Of a stretch of DNA of 64,000 nt, positions 10,481 to 21,171 are shown piece after piece. Source of the stretch: Psococerastis gibbosa (Eukaryota; Arthropoda; Insecta; Psocodea; Psocidae). Location: the NCBI GenBank assembly GCA_963971405.1, contig OZ020485.1, positions 1,860,001-1,924,000 on the forward strand, read 5' to 3'. Each line of letters opens with the position of its first letter. The stretch's first letter is position 1. The notes beneath the pieces are model-generated. The model had not been told where the DNA came from, made no database searches, and saw only the letters and a program-made list of their open reading frames with translations. Position numbers and translations under genes: made by a program.

Positions 10481-10826
10481 TTTTGGGGCAAAAACTTGGA
10501 CGGTCATTAATTGTCACTCATAAAACGAGAAAGGAAATGCGAACTGCATGGCCCTCTATATTTTGAGATGCCATGATTTTTGGTATCTACGGAACCATAA
10601 AGGCAGGTGGTGCAACACTGGTCCAGTTGAAAATTAGGTGTTACTATTATAATTAAGCACCGCGGTTTGGTGTAACTTGGCCAGGTGCGACTATCAGGGG
10701 GGTTAGCCCAGAGGATTGCCGGAGCCCACTTCGCACCCACTTGCGCCCGCTGCTCATCTAAATCAGGCGGCAGCTCGGCCTACGGCCTCGCAGTCACTGC
10801 TCATGTAAATTAATTGTGGTCACACC

Positions 10827-11340
10827 ATAGACACAGTAAAACTATAGACTCATCGTAAACATTCCGATTGAAGCCACCCGACTTCGGCAATTTCCGTTTT
10901 AAACAATATATGTAATTAATAAATAAATATAATAATATATGAAACAATAAAGAAAACATTTAATAAAACTATAAAATTTGAGTTTCCCGCCAAAATGCAC
11001 CTGTTTATTTTCTAAATTTGACAGCCTGGTGTACAATGCCAACGTAATAAAAAACGTCGTCTGCTTTAATTAAACCATAGACATAGTAAAACCTACTTTT
11101 ACATAATAATAATTTTTTTAATGCAGAACTTGCAGTACTTTTAATTGAAATTTTAAACAATAATGTAATAAATGTAAATAATAAATATAATAATGTATGA
11201 AACAACAAAGAAAACATTTAATAAAACTATTAAATTTGAATTTCCCGCCAAAATTCACCTGTTTATTTTCTAAATTTGGCAGCCTGGTGCACAATGCTAA
11301 CGTAACAAAAAACGTCGTCTGCTTTAAGTAAACATGGCCG
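10827..11340. repeat. Tandem duplication, two units of about 250 bp
   Basis: The unit starts with ACCATAGACACAGTAAAAC at 10827 and ACCATAGACATAGTAAAAC at 11075. It continues through TTTCCCGCCAAAAT, CACCTGTTTATTTTCTAAAT and AAAAAACGTCGTCTGCTTTA in both. Differences are scattered substitutions and small indels, so the duplication is not recent. No coding function is evident. Confidence 0.75.
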
Positions 11341-11449
11341 TCATGACCATTCAACTCTGTTTATTTTCATCGATTTTTTCATCGAAATTAATTAATCTAA
11401 TTAATGTAAATTGAATGATTTTAATAGTTATTCTACTATCCGGGATAGA

Positions 11450-11834
11450 CACAAATCCAAAAAACCGAAAAACATGAAAATCGTTCCAGCCTTTCTCGAG
11501 TTATTACTGGAGGAACAAACCCGACTTTCTTTTATAGCCTATATTAAGATTTATTTTTTGTCATTTTACATGAAAATTAAATTGTTTTTTTTTGCTGCCA
11601 GATGCAAACTATCAAGAGGCAAGCGACCTATTGGATTTTATTAACATTAATAACGACTACAATATAGGTTAATTTACAAGAAATCGTAGGAGCTGTTTTT
11701 GAGAAATAAGTTTTTTCAGTTAGCCCAAAATTATTTTTGTGAACCAACGTGGTAAATTTCATTCGAATCCATTCATTTCATTAGATAATCACAATGCTTT
11801 CCTTTCCTCGTATAAAGTATAGGAAAGCAAAAAC
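11450..11834 (-). repeat. Dispersed family A copy (diverged)
   Basis: Carries GCAAACTATCAAGAGGCAAG, a GTAGGAGCTGTTTTTGAGAA block, AGTTAGCCCAAAA and the terminal hairpin TTTCCTCGTATAAAGTATAG with GGAAAGC. The order fits family A in reverse orientation, with substantial divergence. Confidence 0.65.
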
Positions 11835-11839
11835 ATTGT

Positions 11840-12590
11840 CTCACAGTAAATCCTGTAGATGATAATATCGTCGGATCGAGCACTTGATGGATGGTGCACT
11901 TGAATATATTGAATTATTGGTTACGTCACTACATACGGTACGCATTATTACATGCCACATGCGCATGTAATCATAACCTAGAGTACAGCAGGCAGGCAGG
12001 CCTTTACGGCTTTTCATAAATTACGGTGCATGCACTATGCAGGTGCTAAAAATATGAGAGAATTCTGGAGACTATGTTTAAAACAGTAAAGCGCAACAAG
12101 AAAAACAATATCTGTATGGGTTAGTTGGGATTTTATTGCAGTTGTTGGGGCACTATCGTTTTCCGATGACTGAGCCATTCCTCATGTACGCCCCAAGGGC
12201 CATCCATTATCGGATCGCATCAACATCTTTTCAATTGAATTAAAAATTCATTTTATGCCCAAGAGCCACGATTATTTTTTCATTTTTTAAACAAATGCTT
12301 AAAGTTGGGCGTCAACATTAATGCTAATAGTTCGATTATATAGGTAGGCCTATGTATATATGTACTGTACGTGTACCTACACTTTGTATGTATTATCTAC
12401 AGACAATCTACATTTTCACGCCGATTAAGTTCATAATTTTCAATGAATATAGGTATTGCGTAACTTGAGCTAACTTTGCACTCTTGACCCATTTTTAACG
12501 ACCATCCTTGGTAGTTCATATTTATTTTATGATGTAGCCACTTTTCCTTACTCTAAAGAATTTTAATGTTGAATGGAACCTCACCTAGTC
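11840..12590. other. No gene seen
   Basis: Unremarkable AT-rich spacer. No frame above 60 codons or repeat that I recognise. Confidence 0.4.
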
Positions 12591-12595
12591 GTACC

Positions 12596-12773
12596 ACAAT
12601 GGCGGATCCACGGGGGGAGGGGGTCAGGGAGTAAATTCATAGTAATTCATAAAGATACCTAATTTAAAAAAAAAATGAATACAACTCAACTTTTCAACAA
12701 ACAAAATTACCTTTTAAACATACAAAAACTTGGGACCCCCCCCCCCTAAATTTTCGGCTGGATCCGCCCTTGT
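12596..12773. mobile_element. Small inverted-repeat DNA element with 5-bp target-site duplication
   Basis: GTACC at 12591-12595 and 12774-12778 flanks a 178-bp segment. Its ends are inverted: ACAATGGCGGATCCAC on the left and the reverse complement of CTGGATCCGCCCTTGT on the right, 14 of 16 matching. G-rich and C-rich runs sit just inside each end. It has no coding capacity, so it depended on a transposase elsewhere. The superfamily cannot be fixed from a 5-bp duplication alone. Confidence 0.7.
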
Positions 12774-13089
12774 GTACCAGTTGTCATGCTCCCATAAAAA
12801 CAGTTTGCAACTTTGCCACTGTACTGCTGAATGCTTATTAACTGTATCGGGAGTGGTGCAGGGAGCCAAGAGGGAAAGGGGGAGGAGCAGGGGCATTGTT
12901 GGAGATGAACACCCACCGTTTGTTATTTATGGACTGTTAGTTGAGTACACGGCCGCTTCACATAAATGAAATAGCCTACCCAAACTCGACTTATGAGTAC
13001 CCTTGGTGTTTCGAGCACAGTTGAGCCGGACTGCCGTCTGCCGGATGGAGTTACTACTACAAGGTACAGGTTACTAGGGTCTAGGGACA

Positions 13090-13310
13090 TTACTTGTCTT
13101 GTGATTGGAGAAGATGCGTAAAGCTGGGTTTTCCTAGGTCCGCATTTCGTGCAACGCAGAGTGATAGTTGTACGATAAAGCATGGAGTGCCTCAGGGAAC
13201 AGTACTCGGTTTTTTATTATTTTTAATTTATATCAATCAATTATGTGATGCTCACATTGATGGATCAGTTATATGTTTCACTGCCAGTGGCCAGTGCATG
13301 TAAGGCGGGT
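13090..13310 (+). pseudogene. LINE reverse transcriptase fragment (motif B region)
   Basis: An open frame reads HGVPQGTVLGFLLFLIYINQ preceded by QSDSCTIK. This is the motif B strand of jockey/CR1-group reverse transcriptases (GVPQGSVLGPLLFLIYINDL). The frame continues to ICFTASGQ where the FADD catalytic motif should be, so the active site is already altered. Only about 60 residues survive. Confidence 0.7.
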
Positions 13311-14290
13311 AATGCCGCATTACCCTAAAAAATCGAATAAGGGAAAATGTCTTTGAGTAAAATAATAAAACTATACGATTATGCACAAAAAAGTTTGGAA
13401 CATAACTCATCAGCCTGACATTGTATAGCGATATAAGAGTAGAGAACTGGGAAGGCAGCAGTCCACCCGGCAGGCGTAGTCATTTCTGTGAGCCACTAGC
13501 ATTTGTGTGTTAATAAACCATATGGGGCCTTAACATAGGAAAAAAAATATGTAAGCTAAGTACGCGCTAAAAACTCGGATTGCAGTTTTCAAAATGTGTA
13601 GCTACGTGGCAAGAAATCCTTAGAATATATTGAGAGTTTACTTGAAATCCATAGGAAGCCACGTTCAAATAAGATTGTGTGAGCATGATGTTGTCAACGC
13701 GGTCTAAGAAAATTAAGAATCTCGCCACGTTGTAATTCAAATGTTTTCTTTTTTTTCAAATTTTAAAGTTTTAAGAAAATCCAACATGCTATATAAAATG
13801 AAGCATGTTTCCTTCTTCTTTAACTTCAACGACATAAATAGTGGGAAACATCAAACCAGGGCTGCCATTTTCCGGTAAACTCTCCCAATTCCGGGGAATT
13901 TCAATATGCTTCGAGGGTAGCGTTGTACTGTCCTCCCATTGAACTACATATATATATACAATATATATATCAATGTGTCCTCCCCTAAACGCTAAAGGTT
14001 GCTTTATTCCCATTTCCCCGGAATTCACTTACTTCTTTGACCGCGTGTGTGTTTTCAGCCGGTGTTACTTATTATTAATTAATTGAGGAGCTTGGTTACA
14101 AACGTGGCCAACTCCATGTTTTACAAAATGGGGTTTTGATCCGACCTTGCAGAAAATTTTAATGTCCACCTGCACGTTGTAAAATAAAATGACAAATGCA
14201 GCCAGATTGCGCACAGAAGCGCTGAGAAGTCTAGGGCATTGAATATAGGCTATAACTGCAATTTTTCGTGTAGTTAGGTAATCTATTCAA
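13311..14290. other. No gene seen
   Basis: Holds a short TA-rich microsatellite (13948-13972) and a minus frame of 79 codons at 14028-13789 that I do not recognise. No RNA gene or element boundary seen. Confidence 0.4.
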
Positions 14291-14299
14291 ACCAACAGA

Positions 14300-14510
14300 A
14301 AACTTATGAAATCCAAAATATCTGCTGACGTTTCTGAACTACAGCAGAATATATGCCTATTCTGAGATTTTTCTACTATGACATCCCTTGGACCTAGAAA
14401 TCTGAAATTTTGCATGTAGGTAGGTAATAAAGTAAAACTAACAGCAAAGTTCTAAAATCCAAAATATTCGCTGTCGTACCTGAAGAACAGCGGAGAAATA
14501 AAAAACCAAT
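14300..14510. repeat. Imperfect two-unit tandem repeat
   Basis: AAATCCAAAATATCTGCTGA at about 14309 recurs as AAATCCAAAATATTCGCTGT at about 14454, and the sequences around them follow the same order with many substitutions. Unit length is about 145 bp. Confidence 0.5.
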
Positions 14511-14567
14511 GCGGCTTGTAGTTTTCAGATGCATGTTGCATGGTAATGTGTGCTTTCATGCCTTATT

Positions 14568-14792
14568 GCTGTTGTAGTTTCTGTTGCTGCTGTTGTAGTT
14601 TCTGCTGTTGCTTTTGTTTCTGTGTTTGCTGTTGTTGTTTTTGTTGTTGCTGCTGCTGCTGTTGTTGCTGTTGTTTCTGCTGCTGTTGTTGCTTTTTGCT
14701 GCTGTTTCTGCTGTTTCTGTTGTTTTTCCTATTGTTTTGCTGTTGTTCCTGTTGTTGTTTCTGCTGTTGTTGTTGTTTTTGTATTTGTTGTG
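14568..14792 (+). repeat. Degenerate (CTG/TTG/TTC)n microsatellite
   Basis: About 225 bp of interrupted TTG, CTG and TTT triplets. Open frames occur in all three plus frames (poly-Cys/Phe, poly-Val/Ala, poly-Leu). This is expected of a triplet repeat and is not evidence of a gene. Confidence 0.85.
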
Positions 14793-14994
14793 ATTTTCAA
14801 ATCCTTGTCTTAACCATAACCGTGGTGATTACATGACTTTGCGACTTTGCATTAAAGTTTGAGTCCTCAGTCAGTGTACACCACTGTGCCACCACTTGAA
14901 AGACAAATAGCAGCGTCCGTCGAGCAGTTCGCCTACATCCAATCGTACATTACGTGTGTTATATTAAAAGTATGATGTCACAAGTAGACCTACT

Positions 14995-15660
14995 GCAAAA
15001 AGTTATGAGATCCCAACAAAAACACACCGCGTAAAAACAGGCCAAGTTCCTATCACCGATCTTGCAAAAAGTTTAGCCATTCAAAGTATAGAGATCTTTA
15101 ATTTGGCCAAGTTCTTTGGCCATTAAAAGTTATGAGATAGGGACGAGGGCCAAGTTCATAGGTCACAGGATTTTTCAAAATACATGGCTGCGTTTTAGAT
15201 AACTTGGCCTGGCAAATGATGTTTTAGGACTGTGCTGCAGTGCAATAATGTAACCTGGAAAATGATGTTTTAGGACTGTGCTATTCAATAGCAGCCTCAT
15301 TAGTTTGTTGTGAGCCTATATTTAGATACCGTCATTAAGGCTAGAATACAATTACTGGGTCGCCTATTCGTATGAAAATAAGACGCTCCTGGTGAAGTTG
15401 TGCTATTTTTTAGGTTAAGACCCAGGCCAAGTTATCTAAAACGCAGCCATGTATTTTGAAAAATCCTGTGACCTATGAACTTGGCCCTCATCCCTATCTC
15501 ATAACTTTTAATGGCCAAAGAACTTGACCAAATGTAAGATCTCATTACTTTGAATGGCTAAACTTTTTGCAAGATCGGTGTTAGGAACTTGGCCTGTTTT
15601 TACGCGGTAGATCTTTTCTCATATAACTTTGTGCCCATTTTACCAATAGAGACTACAAGC
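14995..15660. mobile_element. Foldback element with long terminal inverted repeats
   Basis: Arms of about 190-210 bp (14998-15214 and 15421-15655) are inverted copies. Left CCGCGTAAAAACAGGCCAAG matches right CTTGGCCTGTTTTTACGCGG, and the inner ends both read through AACGCAGCCATG. The 206-bp centre has two direct copies of AATGATGTTTTAGGACTGTG (15217 and 15261). Each arm repeats a GGCCAAGTTC phrase. It is non-coding, with no clear target-site duplication. Confidence 0.75.
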
Positions 15661-16030
15661 TTAATTTCATTTTTTATTTTACTCAATTTTATACTTTTTG
15701 GATTGTAAGTTACAAAAAATAATAATAATATTAGTAAATTATGTATTGTACTTAACTTTTGACCCCAGCGTGACAAGTCATTTTTGTACTTAGTGCTGGG
15801 GATTTATACGCTTCGATTTTTATTGATTGTTCAATTATATATTTACTTACTTACTTCCTTACATTTCATCGATTATTATTGCGTTTCTTGACTTTGAGAA
15901 ATTTATAAAATTTTATTCTTACTATACTGTATTATAAAATGGATCAACTTGAAAGTAGACAGTTAACTTAAAGGCGTTCAGGCCAGTTTCTGTGTATCAT
16001 TTTATTATAGTATTACTTTTTATTTTTATC

Positions 16031-16100
16031 GTTACCAACTAGATAACATGTATACATACATAACATAACATATAACGTTACCAACTAGATAACATGTATA
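16031..16100. repeat. Short direct repeat
   Basis: GTTACCAACTAGATAACATG occurs at 16031 and 16076, 45 bp apart, with short ATAACATA repeats between. The region 15660-16300 otherwise has no frame. It ends in TTTATTTA repeats (16264-16300), which could be an old LINE 3' end. Confidence 0.7.
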
Positions 16101-16300
16101 CAATTTATCTCTTTAATCTTCACATTGTTAAATAGATGTACGATATATTGATTATAATTATAATTGTACGATAGTTATGTATTACACATGTAGATTATGA
16201 TAAGCATAGTTAAGTAAGTTAAGTTAATTTGAATATTATTGGACTTTGTCTGTTTGCAAATGAACGCTTATTTATTCATTTATTTATTTATTTTATTTAT

Positions 16301-17040
16301 ACCAATAAGGGTCTCATCAAGGTATACAATGCGCTTTCCTTCCGACCTGGCGTTCCGGATTCGTTGTAAATACCTATAACGCCAAGAGCGGGTGCGTGCC
16401 GACAGACTGGGGTTCTAAAACGCCCTACAACAGTCCCAAACCTGCAGATTGGCTCTATAACATTCAGGCATTAGACAGAATGATAAAGACTGATGAAGAT
16501 AACTTTGTTCCTTTTAAGATTAGTTTATCTTAGCTTTGGGAGCGTATACAAAACCATCATTCCAACTTATCATCGTTCATATAATAAATTTTATATTACA
16601 ATGTTGGACAAGTAAATGGGAAATCAAAGTTTAAATTCTAGTAGTGGATATGGCTAGCAGTGCAAGCAATTTATAAATGAGAAAGTCTGATTATTGCGTT
16701 GAGACTGTTATGTAGGGTGTACTGTTTTGTGGTTTGACGTAATAACGGGAGGGGGGGGGGTGTCCCCTGGGGCGTCAATTACACCGGCAAACAGAAGCAC
16801 AAGACAAATGTGTTTACTCCACAAATAAGCGACCATCTAATTAAACGTGATTGGTAAACCCCTTAGAGCGGAAGCAAAAAGTAAACCCACGATAATTCCC
16901 CCTTTACTTTGAACTCAAATAATTCAGGCTGCTGTATAAACCTAAAACTTTATGAGGTAGGTACCGTATATTCATAGTTAATGAATAACCTACCCACGAG
17001 AACTAATATTAAAACAATTCTGGTGACATCATTATCGTAT
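16301..17040. other. No gene seen
   Basis: Moderately GC-rich at 16310-16470, then AT-rich with a poly-G run at about 16746-16758. No recognisable coding or RNA feature. Confidence 0.4.
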
Positions 17041-17044
17041 ATAA

Positions 17045-17270
17045 GTTTTTAATTAATAACTTTATATATAAAAAACAAAAATTGCACTTAATTCCACAAC
17101 ATAAATTTTTAATGGCAGCTGTTTTGGTATAACACCATCTTCAGACTTCAACACCGAAACAGCTGTCATTAAAAATTTATGTTGTGGAATTAAGTGCAAT
17201 TTTTTTTTTTTATTTAAAGTTATTAATAATGTTTCACTTCCACGAAGTCACTGAAGAAACTCTCTCATGG
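17045..17270. mobile_element. Foldback element, Penelope-terminal-repeat-like, second type
   Basis: Arms at about 17047-17133 and 17155-17226 are inverted copies containing TTGCACTTAATTCCACAACA and AATTTTTAATG. The loop contains CATCTTCAGACTTCAACAC, equivalent to CATCATCAGACTACGAAC in the 153-350 element. The right tail reads CTTCCACGAAGTCACTGAAG, shared with that element. The arm sequences differ, so these are two families with one architecture. The minus-strand core reads CTGAAGA, a TGGT/ACCA stem, then AAAA in place of GAAA, so any ribozyme here is impaired. Confidence 0.65.
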
Positions 17271-17332
17271 ATAAGTTTTTAATCTCTTTTAAAACTATAC
17301 ATTTTATCACAGTTATGAGATTAATTTTATTG

Positions 17333-17745
17333 CTTTCCAATTTATGCGTAGTATAAGGAAAGCTTTGTGATGGTCGAAATTTTCAATTCCGAGATTTCCA
17401 CGGATTTACATGTTTTGAGGTCCCAGGAACCCAAAAAAGTGTTTTTTACGAAATGTCTGTCTGTCGCTCTCTCGCTCTGTCGCTCTGTCTGTCTGTCTGT
17501 TCGTCAATTTCCGGGTAAACTACTCAGTCGATTTTGATGAAATGTGACATGTAGGTTCACAAAAATCATACCTCGAAATCTTTATTTTTATTTTGGGCTA
17601 ACTCAATTGGGGGGGGGGGGTTTATTTTCGAAAACCCCAAAAAGCGTCTAAAAAAATTATTTCTCAAAAACGGCTCCAACGATTTCTTTTAAATTCACAT
17701 ATATATTGTAGTAGTTACTAATGTTAACAAAATGGAGGTAAAATT
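17333..17745 (+). repeat. Dispersed family A copy (left half)
   Basis: Begins with the terminal hairpin (TTGCTTTCCAATTTATGCG, then TATAAGGAAAGC) and continues through GTGATGGTCGAAATTTTC, an expanded CTGT/CGCT microsatellite, a TCGATTTTGATGAAATG block, a poly-G run and CGGCTCCAACGATTTCTTTT. It stops near 17745 where the unrelated LINE remnant region begins. Confidence 0.8.
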
Positions 17746-17829
17746 TTGCTTCCTAGGTATGTAAAAGTTGTGATGTTGTTAATGGGAGTGCCAGTTAAAT
17801 GTATATTTGTGTATTTATTTATTTATTAT

Positions 17830-18670
17830 TTATATAATTTTTGCTCTTGTTCGGATCAGTACTTACACTAGCATCACTTTGGTTTTTGCCAAGTTAATTT
17901 TCATGTTGTATTGTAGTACATTTTCCATGGCATTTAGAGCTTCTGTCAGATCTTCTTCGTTTCTGCCAGTATAGCAATGTTGTCTGCATACCTGACCATA
18001 ATTATTTTTTTTGCCGTGCATTCGTATACCTCTTGTACCTTCCAGATCTTCTCTCAACTCTTCTATTGCATACTGAATGTAGAGATTAAACAACACAGTG
18101 GAGAGTGAGCATCCATGCCTTACGCCGGCATTTATTACCGCTTCTTCTTCTGAGTCACGACATCGGACGATAGCCAGTTCTTCTTTGTAGAGGGTCCATA
18201 TGATTTTTTCTATCTTTGTATTTCAGCCCGGCTTTCCTCAGAATCTCAAACAACTTTTTCCACGACACTTTATCCAATTCCTTTTCTAGATCTACGTATG
18301 CAATATAGGTGTCTTTCCCCTTTTTTGGTCTTTTTTTCCAGGATTAAGCGTAAGACTAGAATCGCTTCTCTTGCCCCCACCCCTCTCCTAAAGCCGCATT
18401 AGTCGTGTGTTAGATTTCTATCTATAACCGACTCAATTCTATCTAGCATAATATTTGTGAGGATTTTTGAAACGTGGGACATAATACTTAGAGTTTGATG
18501 GTGCTCACATTTTACTGCTCCTTCTTTCTTTGGCAAAGTCACAATACGGCATTTCTTAAAATCATCGGGCACATGATCTGACTCATAGGCATCAGATATA
18601 ATTTTGAAAAGTGTTGTTTTCGTACATTCGCCTGAATTTTTCAAGAGTTCTGCGGGGATATCATCTGTGG
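17830..18670 (-). pseudogene. LINE reverse transcriptase, decayed
   Basis: The minus strand from 18644 reads LFKIISDAYESDHVPDDFKK, CRIVTLPKKEGAVKCEHHQT and a VSKILTNIMLDRIE block (fingers/palm). Around 18290 there is a motif A equivalent. After frame changes, 18096-17863 gives LFNLYIQYAIEEL and LAKTKVMLV from motif B to the region after motif C. The order fits an endonuclease-type LINE of the RTE/L1-like range. The YADD site and several frames are destroyed. The 3' side ends near TATTTATTTATT repeats at 17810-17830. Confidence 0.7.
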
Positions 18671-18714
18671 CTCATCGCGCTGTTATTATACTCTGAATTA
18701 TTAAGTAAATCCAA

Positions 18715-18788
18715 TCCCCTTGAGGATTTGAACTACCGTTCTCCCGATTGAAATACCAGCTCTCTAACCACTCGACCACGGCCTTCGC
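18715..18788 (-). repeat. tRNA-like relic
   Basis: The minus strand reads GGCCGTGGTCGAGTGGTTAG (A-box-like) and, about 30 nt on, GTAGTTCAAATCCTC (B-box-like). The D- and T-arm halves are recognisable but the acceptor halves do not pair. It is therefore a decayed tRNA or tRNA-derived SINE head, not a working tRNA gene. Confidence 0.5.
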
Positions 18789-18839
18789 CAGGGTATATAC
18801 TAGTTTGAAACTTGTACTTGAACTTCTATTTTTTCCTAA

Positions 18840-19265
18840 CCAATGGCAACCATATAGTGTCTAATGTCATGCAGGTCTGACTTATGGGATCAGTATACAG
18901 GGCTGCTAGTGATTGACATGTTTCCCCTATGTATTTTTGGTCTCTTTCACAGGGTATTTCATTCCTGGTGTCACTCTTGAGATGCTTTGGCTTCGGATTT
19001 GAATGCTGTTCGCATATTGAATTTTTGACCTGTCTATTCTTTTCAGAGAAACCTGATATATGTATGGCAGGACGACTGTGGCCTTGGGTTTGTTAATGGT
19101 TGGGTTGGCGGACGAGGAGTTTTTGGTTTCATTACTTTATCATCGGCATTGGCTTGAAGGCCCTTTCTGATGTGCTTGACCTCCCTTTGAAGGTCTGGAT
19201 CCGTTGAGCCAATAGTTTTTGCTCTGTTATACAGGCAATTGGCTGTACCTAATATCCATGTGGGA
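18840..19265 (-). pseudogene. Penelope-like element remnant (end of RT plus GIY-YIG endonuclease)
   Basis: The minus strand reads LYNRAKTIGSTDPDLQREVK, then HIRKGLQANAD (19250-19140), matching the post-palm region of Penelope-like reverse transcriptases. After degenerate sequence, a block at about 19000-18980 reads RTAFKSEAKASQ. A shifted frame then reads NEIPCERDQKYIGETCQSL (18970-18910), the IPC...YIGET core of the GIY-YIG endonuclease. That endonuclease nicks target DNA for integration. Frameshifts and stops make this copy inactive. It matters because the foldbacks at 153-350, 5990-6115 and 17045-17270 look like Penelope termini. Confidence 0.6.
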
Positions 19266-19439
19266 TTTTATGGTCGTGATCTTTTAGGGAAATACAGCAA
19301 ATTTTATCTCAATTCATTGGTGTCCATAATTAACCTAGGCTATATTTATTCTGTCTAACCTGATTTAGTGAGTAATATTTTCCTTAGGGTGTGTTGAACT
19401 CTTGTTCCACTCACTAGGGTATTGTAAGGGAATAGAATA

Positions 19440-20690
19440 GATTTTTTTTATATTAAATTTCATAGTCGTCTACTAAACGTTTTAAAAGGGCGGAAGCGGG
19501 GACGACTATTGTGCGAAACCGAAAGCTGGTCCCCCACAGGGATCTACTCTGTCAAGCCTATTTTTGATTCTGTACGCAAATGATCTGATGTCAGTAAACA
19601 TTTCAGGAACAATAGCTGCTTTTGCAGGCGATACGAGAATTACATGGACGGCTGATACAACCACCGAGCTCCAAAACAAAATGAACAGAGATTTTAAAAT
19701 TATACACTATTGGTTGAATAGCAACCTTTTAGCACTAAATCTCAACAAAACCACATACCTAAGACTTCACCAATAAGAAAAACCCAGAGCATCATCAAAT
19801 ACAGAACAAGTGGAGGTGACAAAATATTTAGGAATAATCATAGATGAAAAATTAAAATGGTACCACCAAATAATACTCACGACAAAAAAACTAAGGAAGA
19901 CGCTACATAACTTCGTCCAATTGCGAAACATAGTCAGCATCAAACTAAACAAAATTATTTACTACGCAATAGTGCAATCGCACTTCAGCTATGCAATAAC
20001 TGCATGGGGAGGGGCATATCATAATGTGATAGAGAAGTTGAATGTAGTACAAAGAAAAACCCTAAAAATTATCTCCAGAGTAGATAACAGACACCCAACA
20101 AAAGAACTGTTCCAAACAGCTGAAGTACTTTCGATCTGACAGTTATTTATAAAAGAATCAATAATTGAAATACAGAAAAATAGACACATAATACCCCTAT
20201 ATGAACACCCCTATGATACAAGATGGCAACAGACACGCGCACTTCAGCAGCAACGTGCAAGAACCACACTAATACATGCTGGGAATCAAACATTACAACT
20301 GATTAAACATACATTTAAAAGCAATCGAAAACATGACAGCACTCTAAAAACATGTGTAAAACATAGCATAGATACATAAGATAGGCAACCAATAACTACC
20401 GTAACACACAGAATATCTCGATATAACACTATAACAGCTAGAATACACTAACATGAGGAGAAAATGCATAAACCGCACACGGATTAGTCCTGCGGTAAGT
20501 TAAAAAAAAAAAAACATAACCTCTAACCTCTCTGTCTAACCCTTTTTTTCATTATATATTATTTAATTTTAAAAAAAGAATAAAAAAAAAAAATCTGTGC
20601 TAGTGTACTTTAATAGTGCAAAGCGGGATCGATGCTTTTATGAAATCTCCCTACACTTGCTCGGCCAGAACCGAAAGTGGTTTTTCAATG
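19440..20690 (+). repeat. Dispersed repeat E split by a LINE
   Basis: The left half (19455-19515: GTCGTCTACT, AAAAGGGCGG, ATTGTGCGAAAC) and right half (20596-20690: GCTAGTGTACTTTAAT, GAAATCTCCCTACACTTG, GGCCAGAACCGAAAG) together follow the uninterrupted copy at 7590-7880. The roughly 1.08 kb between them is the LINE below. TGTGC on both sides may be a remnant target-site duplication. Confidence 0.6.
19516..20592 (+). pseudogene. 5'-truncated LINE (CR1-group) with poly-A tail
   Basis: The element enters in reverse transcriptase motif B (PPQGSTLSSLFLILYANDL) and continues FAGDTRITWTADT, where FADDT would be the catalytic motif. The thumb follows with YLGIIIDEKLKWYHQI and VQSHFSYAITAWGGAYHN blocks. 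Frames are 19564-19776 and 19810-20139, with stops between. A non-coding tail ends in A-rich sequence (20571-20592). The altered active site (GD for DD) and stops make it inactive. 5' truncation and the A tail are normal for target-primed insertion. It sits inside repeat E. Confidence 0.75.
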
Positions 20691-21170
20691 AAATAAAAAA
20701 AGAAATTCAATTTCTATTTTTAATTACTCCAGAGTGTACTACCACACGTCTTGAGGCTACAATACTGTTATATTTATGTAAGTACTCTTCATGGGAACTT
20801 TTAGCCGCCTTGTGAACTATCGGGAGGACATAACAATGAGAGTAGAGACGTTTGTTAGGGGACCGCGGCACCTGCATATTAACTATTCATGACTGTCGAA
20901 TGTCAGCTGCGGCTCATACACGTTAAACATATATATACATTGTATACTACATCCAACATCTCATGCAAAACAAAATTGCGGGGAAAAAAAGTGGATGCCA
21001 TAGTTTCCTCCAAATCTTTTAGTTTCAAGACTTTTTCATATTTTGAGCACATCTGGGTGACGAGCTCACACAAAATTTCAAAAGCGGTATAAAATAACCG
21101 GTAGGCTTACGTGTGAATTCTTACATGCTTTCCTATTTATCTATTAGCATAGGTACCGTAATAGATTATT
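20691..21170. other. No gene seen
   Basis: Spacer with a short GCTTTCCTATTTAT phrase at 21126-21140 that resembles the family A end. No other match found. Confidence 0.4.
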
Positions 21171-21171
21171 G

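Noticed and set aside
14540..14836. Three overlapping plus-strand frames of 61-98 codons rich in Cys, Val/Ala or Leu
   Set aside because: All are translations of a triplet microsatellite in its three frames; no flanking gene structure.
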